From Chitinophaga japonensis (GTDB lineage: Bacteria > Bacteroidota > Bacteroidia > Chitinophagales > Chitinophagaceae): a stretch of DNA of 64,000 bases. The notes under the pieces are model-generated. The model was given only the letters and a program-made list of their open reading frames with translations. It searched no databases and had not been told where the DNA came from. Positions 25,822 to 34,590 of this stretch are shown here, piece after piece. The stretch covers positions 878,985-942,984 of the forward strand of contig NZ_VLLG01000002.1 of the NCBI RefSeq assembly GCF_007830125.1, in the 5' to 3' direction. The first letter of the stretch is position 1; the number at the start of each line of letters is the position of its first letter. A program made the translations under genes and the position numbers.

Positions 25822-26982
25822 CTACTTATCTTGTAACATCCCTTCAGGATTTACCCGGAGTATCTTGGGCTTAGACGAAACAGGCTCCTGGGGCAGCGTG
25901 GCAGGTACGGTTTGCACGGTTTGCAGTGCTGGCACAGGTTTGGGAGCAGTTCTCCGCGTCTTGAGTAGGTAAAGCACCATGGTAGACACGGCGGCAGTGC
26001 CTACCACTACCAGCATCAGGTAGTTGGGCCCCAGGTCCTGGAGGGCAAAGGCGGCTGCAATATAAATAATGTTGGAAGCAACGGCCACCATCGTGGTTTG
26101 CTTATGGTTCAGCTTCAGTTCCAGCAGGTAGTGATGAATGTGGTTACGGTCTGCTGAAAACGGTGACCTGCCCTTGAGCATACGAATGGAAAATACACGC
26201 AAGGTATCGAATAAAGGTATGATCAGTATGGCAAAAGCTACGGCCGGCACCGCCTGTACCGGTATTTTGGAGGCCGGGTTGCCGGCCACTTCAATAAACT
26301 TTACAACCAGGATGGCATTCACCAGTCCTACCAGCAGGGACCCGGTATCGCCCATAAAGATGCGGGCAGGGGATATGTTGAATATCAGGAACGCCGCCAG
26401 GCCGCCGGCCAGGCCAAATCCAAGCACGGCATACAGCAGGTCGCCGGAGTAAAGGAAATAAGTCCCTAATACACAGGACACCAGCATACCGATGCTGCCG
26501 GCCAGCCCATCCACTCCATCAATAAGGTTAAAAGCGTTAATGATTACCAGGAAGGTAAAATAGGTGAGCAGCAGGCCGAACTGCGGAGGCAGGGTGTGAA
26601 GCCCCAGGAAGCCGTACATGCTGGTTATCTGCAGGTTACCGAGATATATTACTGCAAAAGAGGCCATCAGTTGGCCGATAAGTTTTTTCAGGGGGGAAAG
26701 ACCGGTAATATCATCCTTCAGGCCTACCATGAAGATGGCAAAGAAGGCAGCCACCATGTATTGGAAAGGGGAATTTGCCTGTGAAGGCGCGCAAACTGCG
26801 GCAGCCATCACAAAACCAGCAAAAAAGCCAATCCCGCCCAGGGTAGGGATCTTGGACTTATGTGACTTTCGTTCATCCGGTTCGTCGTACAAATGTTTCA
26901 ATTCCGCAACCTTTATCAGCACGGGAATTGCAAAATAGGTTACAACAAAACTCAGGACGCTTGCAATTAATACATTCTCCAT
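25822..26982 (-). CDS. Undecaprenyl-phosphate sugar-1-phosphate transferase (WecA/TagO-like)
   Basis: 386 residues, about eleven membrane segments. Signature cytoplasmic loops: DEPDERKSHKSKIPTLGG, the catalytic NAFNLIDGVDGLAGSIG, FMGDTGSLLVGL and FSADRNHIHHYLL, the last typical of WecA/TagO rather than MraY. Transfers a HexNAc-1-phosphate to undecaprenyl phosphate, starting O-antigen, capsule or similar chains. A flippase gene at 56 kb could act in the same pathway but is far away. The C-terminus carries a Pro/Val-rich tail of about 50 residues that I cannot assign. Confidence 0.9.
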   Translation of the reverse strand: MENVLIASVLSFVVTYFAIPVLIKVAELKHLYDEPDERKSHKSKIPTLGGIGFFAGFVMAAAVCAPSQANSPFQYMVAAFFAIFMVGLKDDITGLSPLKKLIGQLMASFAVIYLGNLQITSMYGFLGLHTLPPQFGLLLTYFTFLVIINAFNLIDGVDGLAGSIGMLVSCVLGTYFLYSGDLLYAVLGFGLAGGLAAFLIFNISPARIFMGDTGSLLVGLVNAILVVKFIEVAGNPASKIPVQAVPAVAFAILIIPLFDTLRVFSIRMLKGRSPFSADRNHIHHYLLELKLNHKQTTMVAVASNIIYIAAAFALQDLGPNYLMLVVVGTAAVSTMVLYLLKTRRTAPKPVPALQTVQTVPATLPQEPVSSKPKILRVNPEGMLQDK

Positions 26983-27169
26983 CAGTAGGGGGTTATAATA
27001 CCAGATTATACAAAGATATTAAATTCAATTAAATGAATATCAATAAAATTTCAAAATCCAAAGAACTTAGAAGCCCCGGACACGATTTCGCAAAAAGATT
27101 GTGTAACACCCCTCTAAATCTTGGTAAATATCTCTTAGTTTTGTCACTTATAAAAAAAATGCAACTATC

Positions 27170-28009
27170 ATGCCACAGCTGAAAGAAATAGCTACACAGA
27201 TCAGAAGGGATATAGTACGTATGGTGCATGCCGTGCAAAGCGGCCACCCTGGCGGTTCTCTGGGCTGCACAGATTATTTCACCGCGCTTTTTTTCAAGGT
27301 GATGCAGCACAATCCCCAGCCCTTTGACATGGATGCAAAGAACGAAGATGTGTTCGTACTGTCCAACGGGCACATATCACCCGTGTACTACAGCGCGCTG
27401 GCGAGATCAGGATATTTTCCCACCTCCGAGCTGCATACCTTCCGCAAGATCGATTCCCGCCTGCAGGGCCACCCTACTACCCATGAGCACCTGCCGGGTG
27501 TAAGGGTTGCTACCGGATCGCTGGGACAGGGCATGAGCGTGGCCATCGGTGCTGCGCTGACCAAAAAACTGAATAACGACAAACACCTGGTGTTTTCCCT
27601 GCATGGCGACGGGGAGCTGGAAGAAGGGCAGGTATGGGAAGCCATCCTGTTTGCACCGCACCATAAGGTGGATAACCTTATTATTACGGTAGACTGGAAC
27701 GGGCAGCAGATAGACGGCCCTACCGAGCAGGTAGGCGGCCTGGGCGACCTGGATGCCAAGTTCACCGCATTTGGCTGGAAAGTGCTGCACATGAACGGTA
27801 ATGATATGGACGAAGTAGTGGCCACCCTGGAAAAGGCGAAGAGCCTTACCGGCCAGGGACAGCCCATTGCCATCCTCATGAAAACCGTGATGGGCAAAGG
27901 AGTGGACTTCATGGAAGGCCACCACGAATGGCACGGTATAGCACCCAGCGACGAGCAACTGGCCAAAGCGCTGACCCAGTTGCCGGAAACTTCTTTAGGA
28001 GACTATTAA
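27170..28009 (+). CDS. Transketolase, N-terminal (thiamine-binding) subunit
   Basis: 279 residues, only the thiamine diphosphate domain. Seen: MVHAVQSGHPGGSLGC with the catalytic histidine, LSNGHISPVYY, VRVATGSLGQGMSVAIGAAL, the metal-binding GDGELEEGQVWEA and EGHHEWHGIAP. Works with a separately encoded C-terminal subunit in the non-oxidative pentose phosphate pathway. In split-transketolase genomes the second half usually follows at once, but here a convergent permease gene follows instead. The partner must be elsewhere. Confidence 0.9.
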   Translation: MPQLKEIATQIRRDIVRMVHAVQSGHPGGSLGCTDYFTALFFKVMQHNPQPFDMDAKNEDVFVLSNGHISPVYYSALARSGYFPTSELHTFRKIDSRLQGHPTTHEHLPGVRVATGSLGQGMSVAIGAALTKKLNNDKHLVFSLHGDGELEEGQVWEAILFAPHHKVDNLIITVDWNGQQIDGPTEQVGGLGDLDAKFTAFGWKVLHMNGNDMDEVVATLEKAKSLTGQGQPIAILMKTVMGKGVDFMEGHHEWHGIAPSDEQLAKALTQLPETSLGDY

Positions 28010-28019
28010 TAAAAGAGTG

Positions 28020-28059
28020 AAAAGAGAAAGGTGAATACCATTATTCACCTTTCTCTTTT
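28020..28059. terminator. Bidirectional terminator
   Basis: A perfect 18-base stem (28020-28037 with 28042-28059) with loop CCAT. A-rich and T-rich arms serve both convergent genes. It overlaps the stop codon of the minus-strand permease. Confidence 0.75.
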
Positions 28060-29281
28060 AAGTTGCCTTCAATTCAATACTTTGCGCAGCGGCCTTTTTG
28101 GCGGGGTACCAACTGGCAGCCAGGCCAATGATGATAATGGTAGCGCTCACCAGCAGGAAATCCGAAGGATGCATGCTTACCGGGTATGCATCTACGAGAA
28201 AAGAAGTGCCTTCCAGCCTGATAATGCCAAACTGTTGCTGTAATACACACACCAGCGTTCCCAACCCAAACCCCAGGGCAGCGCCTATGCCCGCAATGAT
28301 CAATCCCTCTGCCAGGAATATACGCAGGACCAGGCGGTAACGTGCCCCCATCGCCTTCAGGATGGTAATGTCCTTTTGTTTTTCTATGACCAGCATGGAT
28401 AAGGAGCCGATCATGTTAAAGGCGGCTATCACCAGTATAAAACTGAGGATAATATACACAGCCCATTTTTCCGTTTGCATAATGGCATACAGCGCCTGGT
28501 TCTGTTCATAACGGGTCTGCACCTTAAATTGCTCACCCAGGGCGGCCTGCAGACGGTTCCGCAGCGCATTGGCATCCGCGTCCGCCGTAGTAGCAATTTC
28601 CAGGGCGGACATCTGGTCCGGCTGCAGCTCCAGCAATTTGCGCATGAAATCAATATGGGTGATCACGTATTTGCTGTTAAACTCCTGCTGGATGGCAAAA
28701 GTGCCTGCGGGATACAGCACACCGCTGTTCAGCGCCTCATTGGGCACCATGAAGCTGCCGGCGCTGCGGCGGGGCACATATACGTCCACGGGTACCATGC
28801 TGCGCTCTACATCCACTCCCAACGCGGCTTCCAGCTCTATGCCCAGTACCGCCCTGTAAGCCAGGTCATCGCCCACGTCAAAGCGGCCCCGCACTATTTT
28901 ATCCTTTACGGCGGCTACCTGGTTGTAATGGCTGTCCACTCCTTTCAGAACAGCAATGGTCTGGTCCTCGCCGAAACGCAGCACCGCCTTTTCCTCTATT
29001 ACTTCGGAAAAGGACGCCACGCCGGGCAGCGAGGATATCTCGTCAAGCTGCGCCCGGGTAAGGGAGATGGTCTTGCCGGTGACCGGGCTGATCTTCACAG
29101 CCGGGTAGAAGGAGGAATACAGCGATTTTACCAGCCCCTCAAAGCCGTTGAACACGCTGAGTATTACGATGAGCGCGCCGGCCCCTATGGCAATGGCGGC
29201 CACGCTCACCCATGCTATAATATTAATAGCATGGGTAGATTTCTTGGCCCTGAAGTAACGGGAAGCAAATTGCCAGATCAT
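28058..29281 (-). CDS. ABC transporter permease, LolC/FtsX type
   Basis: 407 residues from MIWQFASRYFRAKKS; residues upstream in the frame derive from an intergenic repeat. One membrane helix near 25-48 (ISVAAIAIGAGALIVILSVF region), a large periplasmic domain and three C-terminal helices with SLSMLVIEKQKDITILKAMGA, the hallmark FtsX motif. Resembles LolC/E lipoprotein-releasing permeases in layout. No ATPase or LolD gene is adjacent. Lies downstream of rbfA. Confidence 0.85.
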   Translation of the reverse strand: MIWQFASRYFRAKKSTHAINIIAWVSVAAIAIGAGALIVILSVFNGFEGLVKSLYSSFYPAVKISPVTGKTISLTRAQLDEISSLPGVASFSEVIEEKAVLRFGEDQTIAVLKGVDSHYNQVAAVKDKIVRGRFDVGDDLAYRAVLGIELEAALGVDVERSMVPVDVYVPRRSAGSFMVPNEALNSGVLYPAGTFAIQQEFNSKYVITHIDFMRKLLELQPDQMSALEIATTADADANALRNRLQAALGEQFKVQTRYEQNQALYAIMQTEKWAVYIILSFILVIAAFNMIGSLSMLVIEKQKDITILKAMGARYRLVLRIFLAEGLIIAGIGAALGFGLGTLVCVLQQQFGIIRLEGTSFLVDAYPVSMHPSDFLLVSATIIIIGLAASWYPAKKAAAQSIELKAT

Positions 29282-29282
29282 A

Positions 29283-29359
29283 GTTATACATTCCAAATCC
29301 CAAACCTGGGAAATTCCAAATCTCAAATCCCAAATTCCCAAATGGCGGGATCGGGAATT
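29283..29359. repeat. Word-type repeat (CCAAATCCCAAA)
   Basis: About 77 bases made of variants of TTCCAAATCCCAAA between rbfA and the permease gene. The same words build the inverted repeats at 44.0 kb and 61.9 kb. Here I see mainly one arm. Confidence 0.5.
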
Positions 29360-29734
29360 TTATTTGTTTTCCTTATTTGCATCATCCTCCCGGATCTTTT
29401 TGAACAGTTCCTCCATGCGGAACACATAGTCCAGGGTGTCGTCCAGGAAAAAGGTCAGCTCGGGAATGCGGCGCAATTGCTTGCCTACCCGCAGGCCCAG
29501 CTCCTTCCGGACCTCCCAGCCCCTTTCCTTTATTTTATCCAGCATGGCGGCCGGCTCGTTTATCTGGAACATGCTCAGGTATACCCGGGCCTCCAGCAGA
29601 TCGGGCGTAATACGAACCGTGGAAATGGAGATCATACCGCCTTCCACCACGTTATACCCCATACGCTGAAATATGTCGCTCAGCTCTTTTTGCAGTAACT
29701 GCCCTATTTGTTTTTGCCTTTTACTTTCCTGCAT
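29360..29734 (-). CDS. rbfA: Ribosome-binding factor A
   Basis: 124 residues. KH-like fold with RQKQIGQLLQKELSDIFQR at the N-terminus, ISISTVRITPDLLEARVYLS in the middle and IPELTFFLDDTLDYVFRMEELF at the C-terminus, all typical. Helps mature the 16S rRNA 5' end and is important in cold growth. Divergent from the MsbA-like gene and separated by leader copy E. Confidence 0.9.
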   Translation of the reverse strand: MQESKRQKQIGQLLQKELSDIFQRMGYNVVEGGMISISTVRITPDLLEARVYLSMFQINEPAAMLDKIKERGWEVRKELGLRVGKQLRRIPELTFFLDDTLDYVFRMEELFKKIREDDANKENK

Positions 29735-29818
29735 TGGTGTATCTGTTTATAGTGAAGACTTTTCATGCTTCACCGGGTAATTTGTAACTTGCGCACTATT
29801 CTGGTCTGACAAAGATAC

Positions 29819-29848
29819 ATGAAACCGCGGGGTTCCATGAGGCCATAG
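29819..29848 (+). repeat. Leader element copy E (fused form)
   Basis: On the plus strand ATGAAACCGCGGGGTTCCA opens a 9-codon frame, MKPRGSMRP, closed by TAG. It looks like the two starts of the other copies (ATGAAACCG and ATGCGAGGTTCC) joined by deletion. The words GGTTCCATGAGGCC are identical to copy B. It lies 77 bases upstream of the MsbA-like gene on the same strand. Confidence 0.5.
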
Positions 29849-29925
29849 CAATTATTATAGCCATCGAATAAATGACACGAGCCGAAGGCGACTGCATTTG
29901 ACTTTTGAGAAGACATTATTGACAA

Positions 29926-31752
29926 ATGAAAACGTTTCTACGGTTACTGCAATTATCCCGGCCATATCATCATTATGTCCCGGAATATATAATTTATATT
30001 TTTCTTTATACAATTTTCAGCCTGTTCAGTTTCACGCTGGTAATGCCGCTCATGGACGCGCTTTTTGCCACGGGCCAGCAGGAAGTGGTGACACAGTTGC
30101 CTTCCTTTACTTTTTCCGTGGATTATTTCAAGAACGTTTTCTATTACTACCTCACTTATTATGTAAATACCACGGGTAAGTTCGGCATGTTGGTATACGT
30201 GTGCCTGGTAATACTGGTAGCAGTGCTGCTGAAGAACCTGTTCGGCTTCCTGAGCCAGAAAGTGCTGACCCGCATGCGGGTGAACATGGTGCGGAAAATG
30301 CGCGAAAAGCTGTATCACCAGTTCAGCTCCCAGTCCCTGCGCTTCTTTCACAACGAGCGCAAGGGCGACCTGCTCTCTACCGTCAGCGGCGACGTGGTGG
30401 AGGTAGAGAACTCCGTAGTTACCTCCCTGCAAACCGTGTTCCGCGACCCGCTGCAGGTGATCGCCACCTTTATCACCCTGTTCATCCTTTCCAGGCAGCT
30501 CACCCTCTTTACGCTGCTGGTATTCCCTATTTCCGGCTACCTGATCTCCAATATCACGCAGCGCCTGAAAAAGAAGGCCGTGGTAAGCCAGGGGCTGCTG
30601 GGCAAGATACTGAACATCACCGAGGAAACCCTGTCCGGCATCCGCATCATCAAAGCCTTTAACGCGGAGAGATTCATGCGCAGGAAATTCGAAAAGGAGA
30701 ACAATGATTTTGCACAAACCGTAAGGGCTATACAAAACCAGCGCGAGCTGGCCTCCCCGCTGTCGGAGACCATGGGCGTGCTGGTGATCATCGTGATCAT
30801 GATCTATGCCGGCAACCTGATCCTGTCCGGGCAAACTACACTGAAAGCTTCTGCTTTCATTGCCTACATTGCCCTGTACTTCCAGATCATTGCACCTGCC
30901 AAGAACATCGCCAACGCCTTTGCCGTGATGCCACGCGGGCTGGCGGCCGGCGAGCGGGTGCTGCGCATACTGGACATTCCTTTATCCATACAGGACAAAA
31001 CGGATGCCAGGCCCATACAGCACTTTGAGCAGGAGATCCGTTACCAGGGAGTGGCCTTCCGGTATGAGCAGCAGGATGTGCTGAAAAATATTGACCTTAC
31101 CATACAAAAAGGCAAAATGGTGGCGCTGGTAGGCAAAAGCGGCGCCGGCAAATCCACCATGGCCGACCTGCTGCCGCGGTTCTACGATGTAACGGCAGGC
31201 AGCATCCGCATTGACGGACATGACATCCGCAACCTGAAAATGGAGGATGTGCGCGGGCTCATGGGCATGGTATCGCAAGAGGCCATCCTGTTCAACGATA
31301 CCGTGTTCAACAACATCGCCTTCGGGCAGCCGGAAGCAGACCGCGAGGCGGTGATACAGGCCGCTAAAATTGCCAATGCGCATGAGTTTATTGTGCAGTT
31401 GGAAAACGGTTATGATACCAGCATTGGCGACCGCGGCATGAAACTGAGCGGCGGGCAGCGGCAACGCCTCACCATCGCCAGGGCCATCTTTAAGAATCCT
31501 CCCATACTGATACTGGATGAAGCTACATCTGCACTGGATACAGAGTCTGAAAAACTGGTGCAGGAAGCCCTGGACAAGCTGATGGAAAACCGCACCACCA
31601 TCGTAATTGCACACCGCCTTTCCACCATCCAACATGCCAACGAAATAGTGGTGCTGGACAAAGGCGAGATAAAAGAACGCGGCACCCATGACGAACTGAT
31701 CGCCGCCAACGGTATTTACAAACGTCTCGTGGAAATGCAGGAATTCAAGTAA
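29926..31752 (+). CDS. ABC exporter, MsbA-like
   Basis: 608 residues. Six membrane segments within 1-330, then a complete nucleotide-binding domain: Walker A VGKSGAGKST near 402, Q-loop MVSQEAILF, signature LSGGQRQRLTIARA, Walker B PILILDEATSALD and the switch histidine in IVIAHRLST. Half-transporter acting as a homodimer. Similarity to MsbA suggests flipping lipid A or other lipids across the inner membrane, but multidrug exporters look alike. It has its own promoter region with leader copy E. Confidence 0.9.
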   Translation: MKTFLRLLQLSRPYHHYVPEYIIYIFLYTIFSLFSFTLVMPLMDALFATGQQEVVTQLPSFTFSVDYFKNVFYYYLTYYVNTTGKFGMLVYVCLVILVAVLLKNLFGFLSQKVLTRMRVNMVRKMREKLYHQFSSQSLRFFHNERKGDLLSTVSGDVVEVENSVVTSLQTVFRDPLQVIATFITLFILSRQLTLFTLLVFPISGYLISNITQRLKKKAVVSQGLLGKILNITEETLSGIRIIKAFNAERFMRRKFEKENNDFAQTVRAIQNQRELASPLSETMGVLVIIVIMIYAGNLILSGQTTLKASAFIAYIALYFQIIAPAKNIANAFAVMPRGLAAGERVLRILDIPLSIQDKTDARPIQHFEQEIRYQGVAFRYEQQDVLKNIDLTIQKGKMVALVGKSGAGKSTMADLLPRFYDVTAGSIRIDGHDIRNLKMEDVRGLMGMVSQEAILFNDTVFNNIAFGQPEADREAVIQAAKIANAHEFIVQLENGYDTSIGDRGMKLSGGQRQRLTIARAIFKNPPILILDEATSALDTESEKLVQEALDKLMENRTTIVIAHRLSTIQHANEIVVLDKGEIKERGTHDELIAANGIYKRLVEMQEFK

Positions 31753-31901
31753 GCAACAGGCGTATACATATCATCATTTGATAAGATCAGTTCCCCGGCC
31801 GCTGGTACCATTTTTGAGCACCAGGAGCATACTGTGCTGTGCTGATTTTTAGGTGCCTTTTAGCGTTTATTAATTTACCTTTAAACAAAAGAGTGTTTCC
31901 T

Positions 31902-33440
31902 ATGGTTTCAATTGTTATTCCGGTTTTAAATGAAGGGGCCACCATACGGCAGGTTATCAGAACGGTGAGAAAAACATCGCGTAAAATAGAAATCATTGTG
32001 GTAGATGATAACAGTAATGATAATACGGTGGCAGTGGCCCTGGAAGAAGGCGCACGCATTATTACCAGTAGCCAGCGCGGCAAAGGTATATCCATGCGGG
32101 AGGGATTGATGGCTGCCAAGCATGATATCGTGATGTATATAGACGGCGACATTCTTACCTATCCTGATAACATCGTAGAACTGCTGACAGACCCTATTGT
32201 AAATGAAGAGGCGGACTTTGTAAAGTCATATTTCGAGCGGCAGGCCGGCCGTGTAACAGAGCTGGTGGCCAAGCCGCTCTTAAGCATCCTGTTCCCCGGA
32301 CTGGCGCATTTCCGGCAACCGCTGAGCGGTATGATAGCCGGCCGCAAATCCTTCCTGTCCCGCGTACAGTTTGAAAATGACTATGGCGTGGATATAGGGC
32401 TGCTGATAGACATGCACATACAGGGCGCGCGCATTGCGGAAGCCAACATAGGCCGGGTGGAAAATGCCATGCAGTCCTGGGAGCAGCTCAGTAAAATGTC
32501 CAGGCAGGTATCCCGCACCATCCTGCACAAGGCGGAGCACATGAAAATTCCCGAAGATAACCTGGAAACACTGGGCAATATCAATATCATCCGGGAGCAG
32601 ATGGAGTACTCCATCCTGGAGTCCATTGATAAAATGCACAAGATGGTGATCTTCAACCTGGACGAGGCCATCTTTACACAGGACTACCTGGAACTGGCTG
32701 CGGCCGCTTTCGACTGTGAGCTGTCCCTGCTGCAGATCAGGGAGCACTATACCGACCCGGTAACCATCCTGGAACATACGGCCGCCCTGTTCCGCGACCG
32801 CAACCTGGCGGAGCTGCTGGAGGTAGCGGACGCCATCCCGGTGGTGCCGGATATTAAAGCAGTGGTAGAAGAACTGAAGAAAAGAGGCTACGCCTGCGGT
32901 ATTATTTCAGATGGGTTTGAATGCGTAGCGCGCCATGTCAAGAATAAGCTGGGTATGGATTTCGTGTTTGCCAACCGGCTGCACCTGTACGACAGCATTG
33001 CTACCGGCGAGCTGACCATCCCGGAATATTTCCTGCAACCCGGCGGCAACGGGCAGGATGCATTGCCGCAGTACAGCAAGGACCACATCCTGCCTTACAT
33101 TGCGGAGAAATACCATGTTACGCCGCAGAATGTGATCTACGTGGGCAATGGAACGGACGATTCCAATCTTTTGAAGGAAGCCGGCATCGGGGTGGTGTTC
33201 GACTCCCTGGCGCCGGGCATGGAAAGGATAGCAGACAAGCTGATCACCGGCCCTTACCTGTCCCCGCTGCTGAGCATTGCGCAGGCCAGCCCTGAAAAGT
33301 TCCGGCTGAAGCTGCCGCCCATCAGCAAAAAGCAGGCGCGGCGCATCGGTATCGGCAGCCTGGTGGTGCTGGCCTCTGCCGGGCTGGTATACCTGGCCTC
33401 CAGGCAGATCAAAAAACAACGACAATTAAGTAAAAAATAA
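31902..33440 (+). CDS. GpgS-like glycosyltransferase fused to HAD (pseudo)phosphatase
   Basis: 512 residues from MVSIVIPVLNEG; an upstream in-frame ATG at 31839 adds residues unlike the family. Residues 1-210 are a GT-A glycosyltransferase with DGD at 81-83. The stretch GRVTELVAKPLLSILFP followed by QPLSG and YGVDIGLLID is characteristic of glucosyl-3-phosphoglycerate synthase. Residues 248-440 are a HAD domain like phosphoserine phosphatase, with SDGFE (motif II) and YVGNGTDDSNLL (motif III). Motif I reads FNLDEA, so the nucleophile Asp is Asn252. A C-terminal helix (about 475-495) with basic flanks suggests membrane anchoring. The domain pair would suit glucosylglycerate synthesis. Activity of the HAD half is doubtful. 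Confidence 0.75.
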   Translation: MVSIVIPVLNEGATIRQVIRTVRKTSRKIEIIVVDDNSNDNTVAVALEEGARIITSSQRGKGISMREGLMAAKHDIVMYIDGDILTYPDNIVELLTDPIVNEEADFVKSYFERQAGRVTELVAKPLLSILFPGLAHFRQPLSGMIAGRKSFLSRVQFENDYGVDIGLLIDMHIQGARIAEANIGRVENAMQSWEQLSKMSRQVSRTILHKAEHMKIPEDNLETLGNINIIREQMEYSILESIDKMHKMVIFNLDEAIFTQDYLELAAAAFDCELSLLQIREHYTDPVTILEHTAALFRDRNLAELLEVADAIPVVPDIKAVVEELKKRGYACGIISDGFECVARHVKNKLGMDFVFANRLHLYDSIATGELTIPEYFLQPGGNGQDALPQYSKDHILPYIAEKYHVTPQNVIYVGNGTDDSNLLKEAGIGVVFDSLAPGMERIADKLITGPYLSPLLSIAQASPEKFRLKLPPISKKQARRIGIGSLVVLASAGLVYLASRQIKKQRQLSKK

Positions 33441-33548
33441 AAAAGAAAAAGTTAAAAATAGCAGCGCTGTCTTTCAACAAAAAGGCAGCGCTTTCTTTTG
33501 AAAGGCTGCCTTCAGCTTTTTTATTTTTAACTTTTTCTTTTTTATTTT
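33429..33548. repeat. Terminator-type repeat, copy 2 (CAGCGCTTTCTT)
   Basis: AAGGCAGCGCTTTCTTTTG and AAAGGCTGCC match copy 1 at 25.1 kb, within A-rich left and T-rich right arms. A further GCAGCGCTGTCTTTC word lies to the left. It sits between convergent genes. Confidence 0.6.
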
Positions 33549-34586
33549 CTACTTGCTCTTAGCCAATTTTGCCTCAATGCTCAGGGTAGCATGCGGCACT
33601 GCGCGGAGGCGGGCCTTGTCTATGAGCTTGCCGGTAACGCGGCAAATACCGTAGGTCTTGTTCTCGATACGCACCAGGGCTTTTTCCAGGTGATCAATGA
33701 ACTGTATCTGGCGGCTGGCCATCTGGTTCAACTGTTCTCTTTCCTGTGAGCCGCTGCCGTCTTCCATGCTCATATATTTATTCTCGGTATCATCCGTACC
33801 GGCTTCATCTTTACGGGTAATGAGGCCCTGGAGATATACGAGCTCTTTTTTAGCAGCTTCCAGCTTCTTCATGATCAGCTCCCTGAACTCCTGGAGGTCG
33901 CTATCACTGTATCGATACACAGGACCGGAGGGCTGATCCGGCTGGTCCAGCACGGATTTGGTAAACTCCGGCTGGTAAGATACCAATGTGCCGGGCTTAG
34001 CGTTCTTATTTCCGGGTTTATCCGTTTTTTCAGCTTTGGAAGCGGGCGTCTTTTCCACCTTTTCGGTCTTGACAGGCTTTTCCGCTTTCTCCGCTGCTGC
34101 TTTTTTACCGGATTCCTTTTCCTTATCTGATTTCTTTACTGGCATTATAACTTCTTTTTCTTCTGGCTTTGAAATCAATGGTTTTACTACTTTTTTCCCG
34201 GCGGTAACGCTTTTGGCCACCGCTTTCTGCTTCACAGCAGGCGCTTTTTTAGCCACAGTCTTTACAGGCTGCGCCGTAGTTTTCTTCACAAGCTGTTTTT
34301 TGGCCGGGGTCGAAGGTGCTTTAGCAGCGGTCGCTTTTTTGGAAGGAGCCGCTTTGGTAACTGTTGTTTTTTTAACCACGGCTTTTTTGGCAGCGGGTTT
34401 CTTCAGTTTGGGAGGTGCTGCCTTTTTAACAGTTGCTTTCTTGGCGGCCGGCGCTGCCTTTTTTGCAGGGGCGGGCCTGGCAGCAGCCTTCTTTGCAGTA
34501 GCCACTTTCTTAGTTGCTGCCACCTTCTTTTTAACAGGCGCTGCCTTTTGGGTTTTTTTGCTAGCAACCTTCTTCTTTGTTGCCAT
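33549..34586 (-). CDS. DksA/TraR-like protein with histone H1-like tail
   Basis: 345 residues. Residues 1 to about 200 are a Lys/Ala/Pro-rich tail with many KKA and AKK repeats, similar to histone H1 or bacterial Hc1-like tails. The C-terminal 120 residues are a DksA/TraR domain with a coiled coil (LQEFRELIMKKLEAAKKEL) and YGICRVTGKLIDKARLRAVPHATLS. In zinc-binding members this last segment has two Cys pairs; here only one Cys remains, so no zinc finger. DksA modulates RNA polymerase with ppGpp. The tail may bind DNA or polyphosphate; that is inference. It starts 4 bases after the ileS stop, a common Bacteroidota order. Confidence 0.85.
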   Translation of the reverse strand: MATKKKVASKKTQKAAPVKKKVAATKKVATAKKAAARPAPAKKAAPAAKKATVKKAAPPKLKKPAAKKAVVKKTTVTKAAPSKKATAAKAPSTPAKKQLVKKTTAQPVKTVAKKAPAVKQKAVAKSVTAGKKVVKPLISKPEEKEVIMPVKKSDKEKESGKKAAAEKAEKPVKTEKVEKTPASKAEKTDKPGNKNAKPGTLVSYQPEFTKSVLDQPDQPSGPVYRYSDSDLQEFRELIMKKLEAAKKELVYLQGLITRKDEAGTDDTENKYMSMEDGSGSQEREQLNQMASRQIQFIDHLEKALVRIENKTYGICRVTGKLIDKARLRAVPHATLSIEAKLAKSK

Positions 34587-34590
34587 GGGA

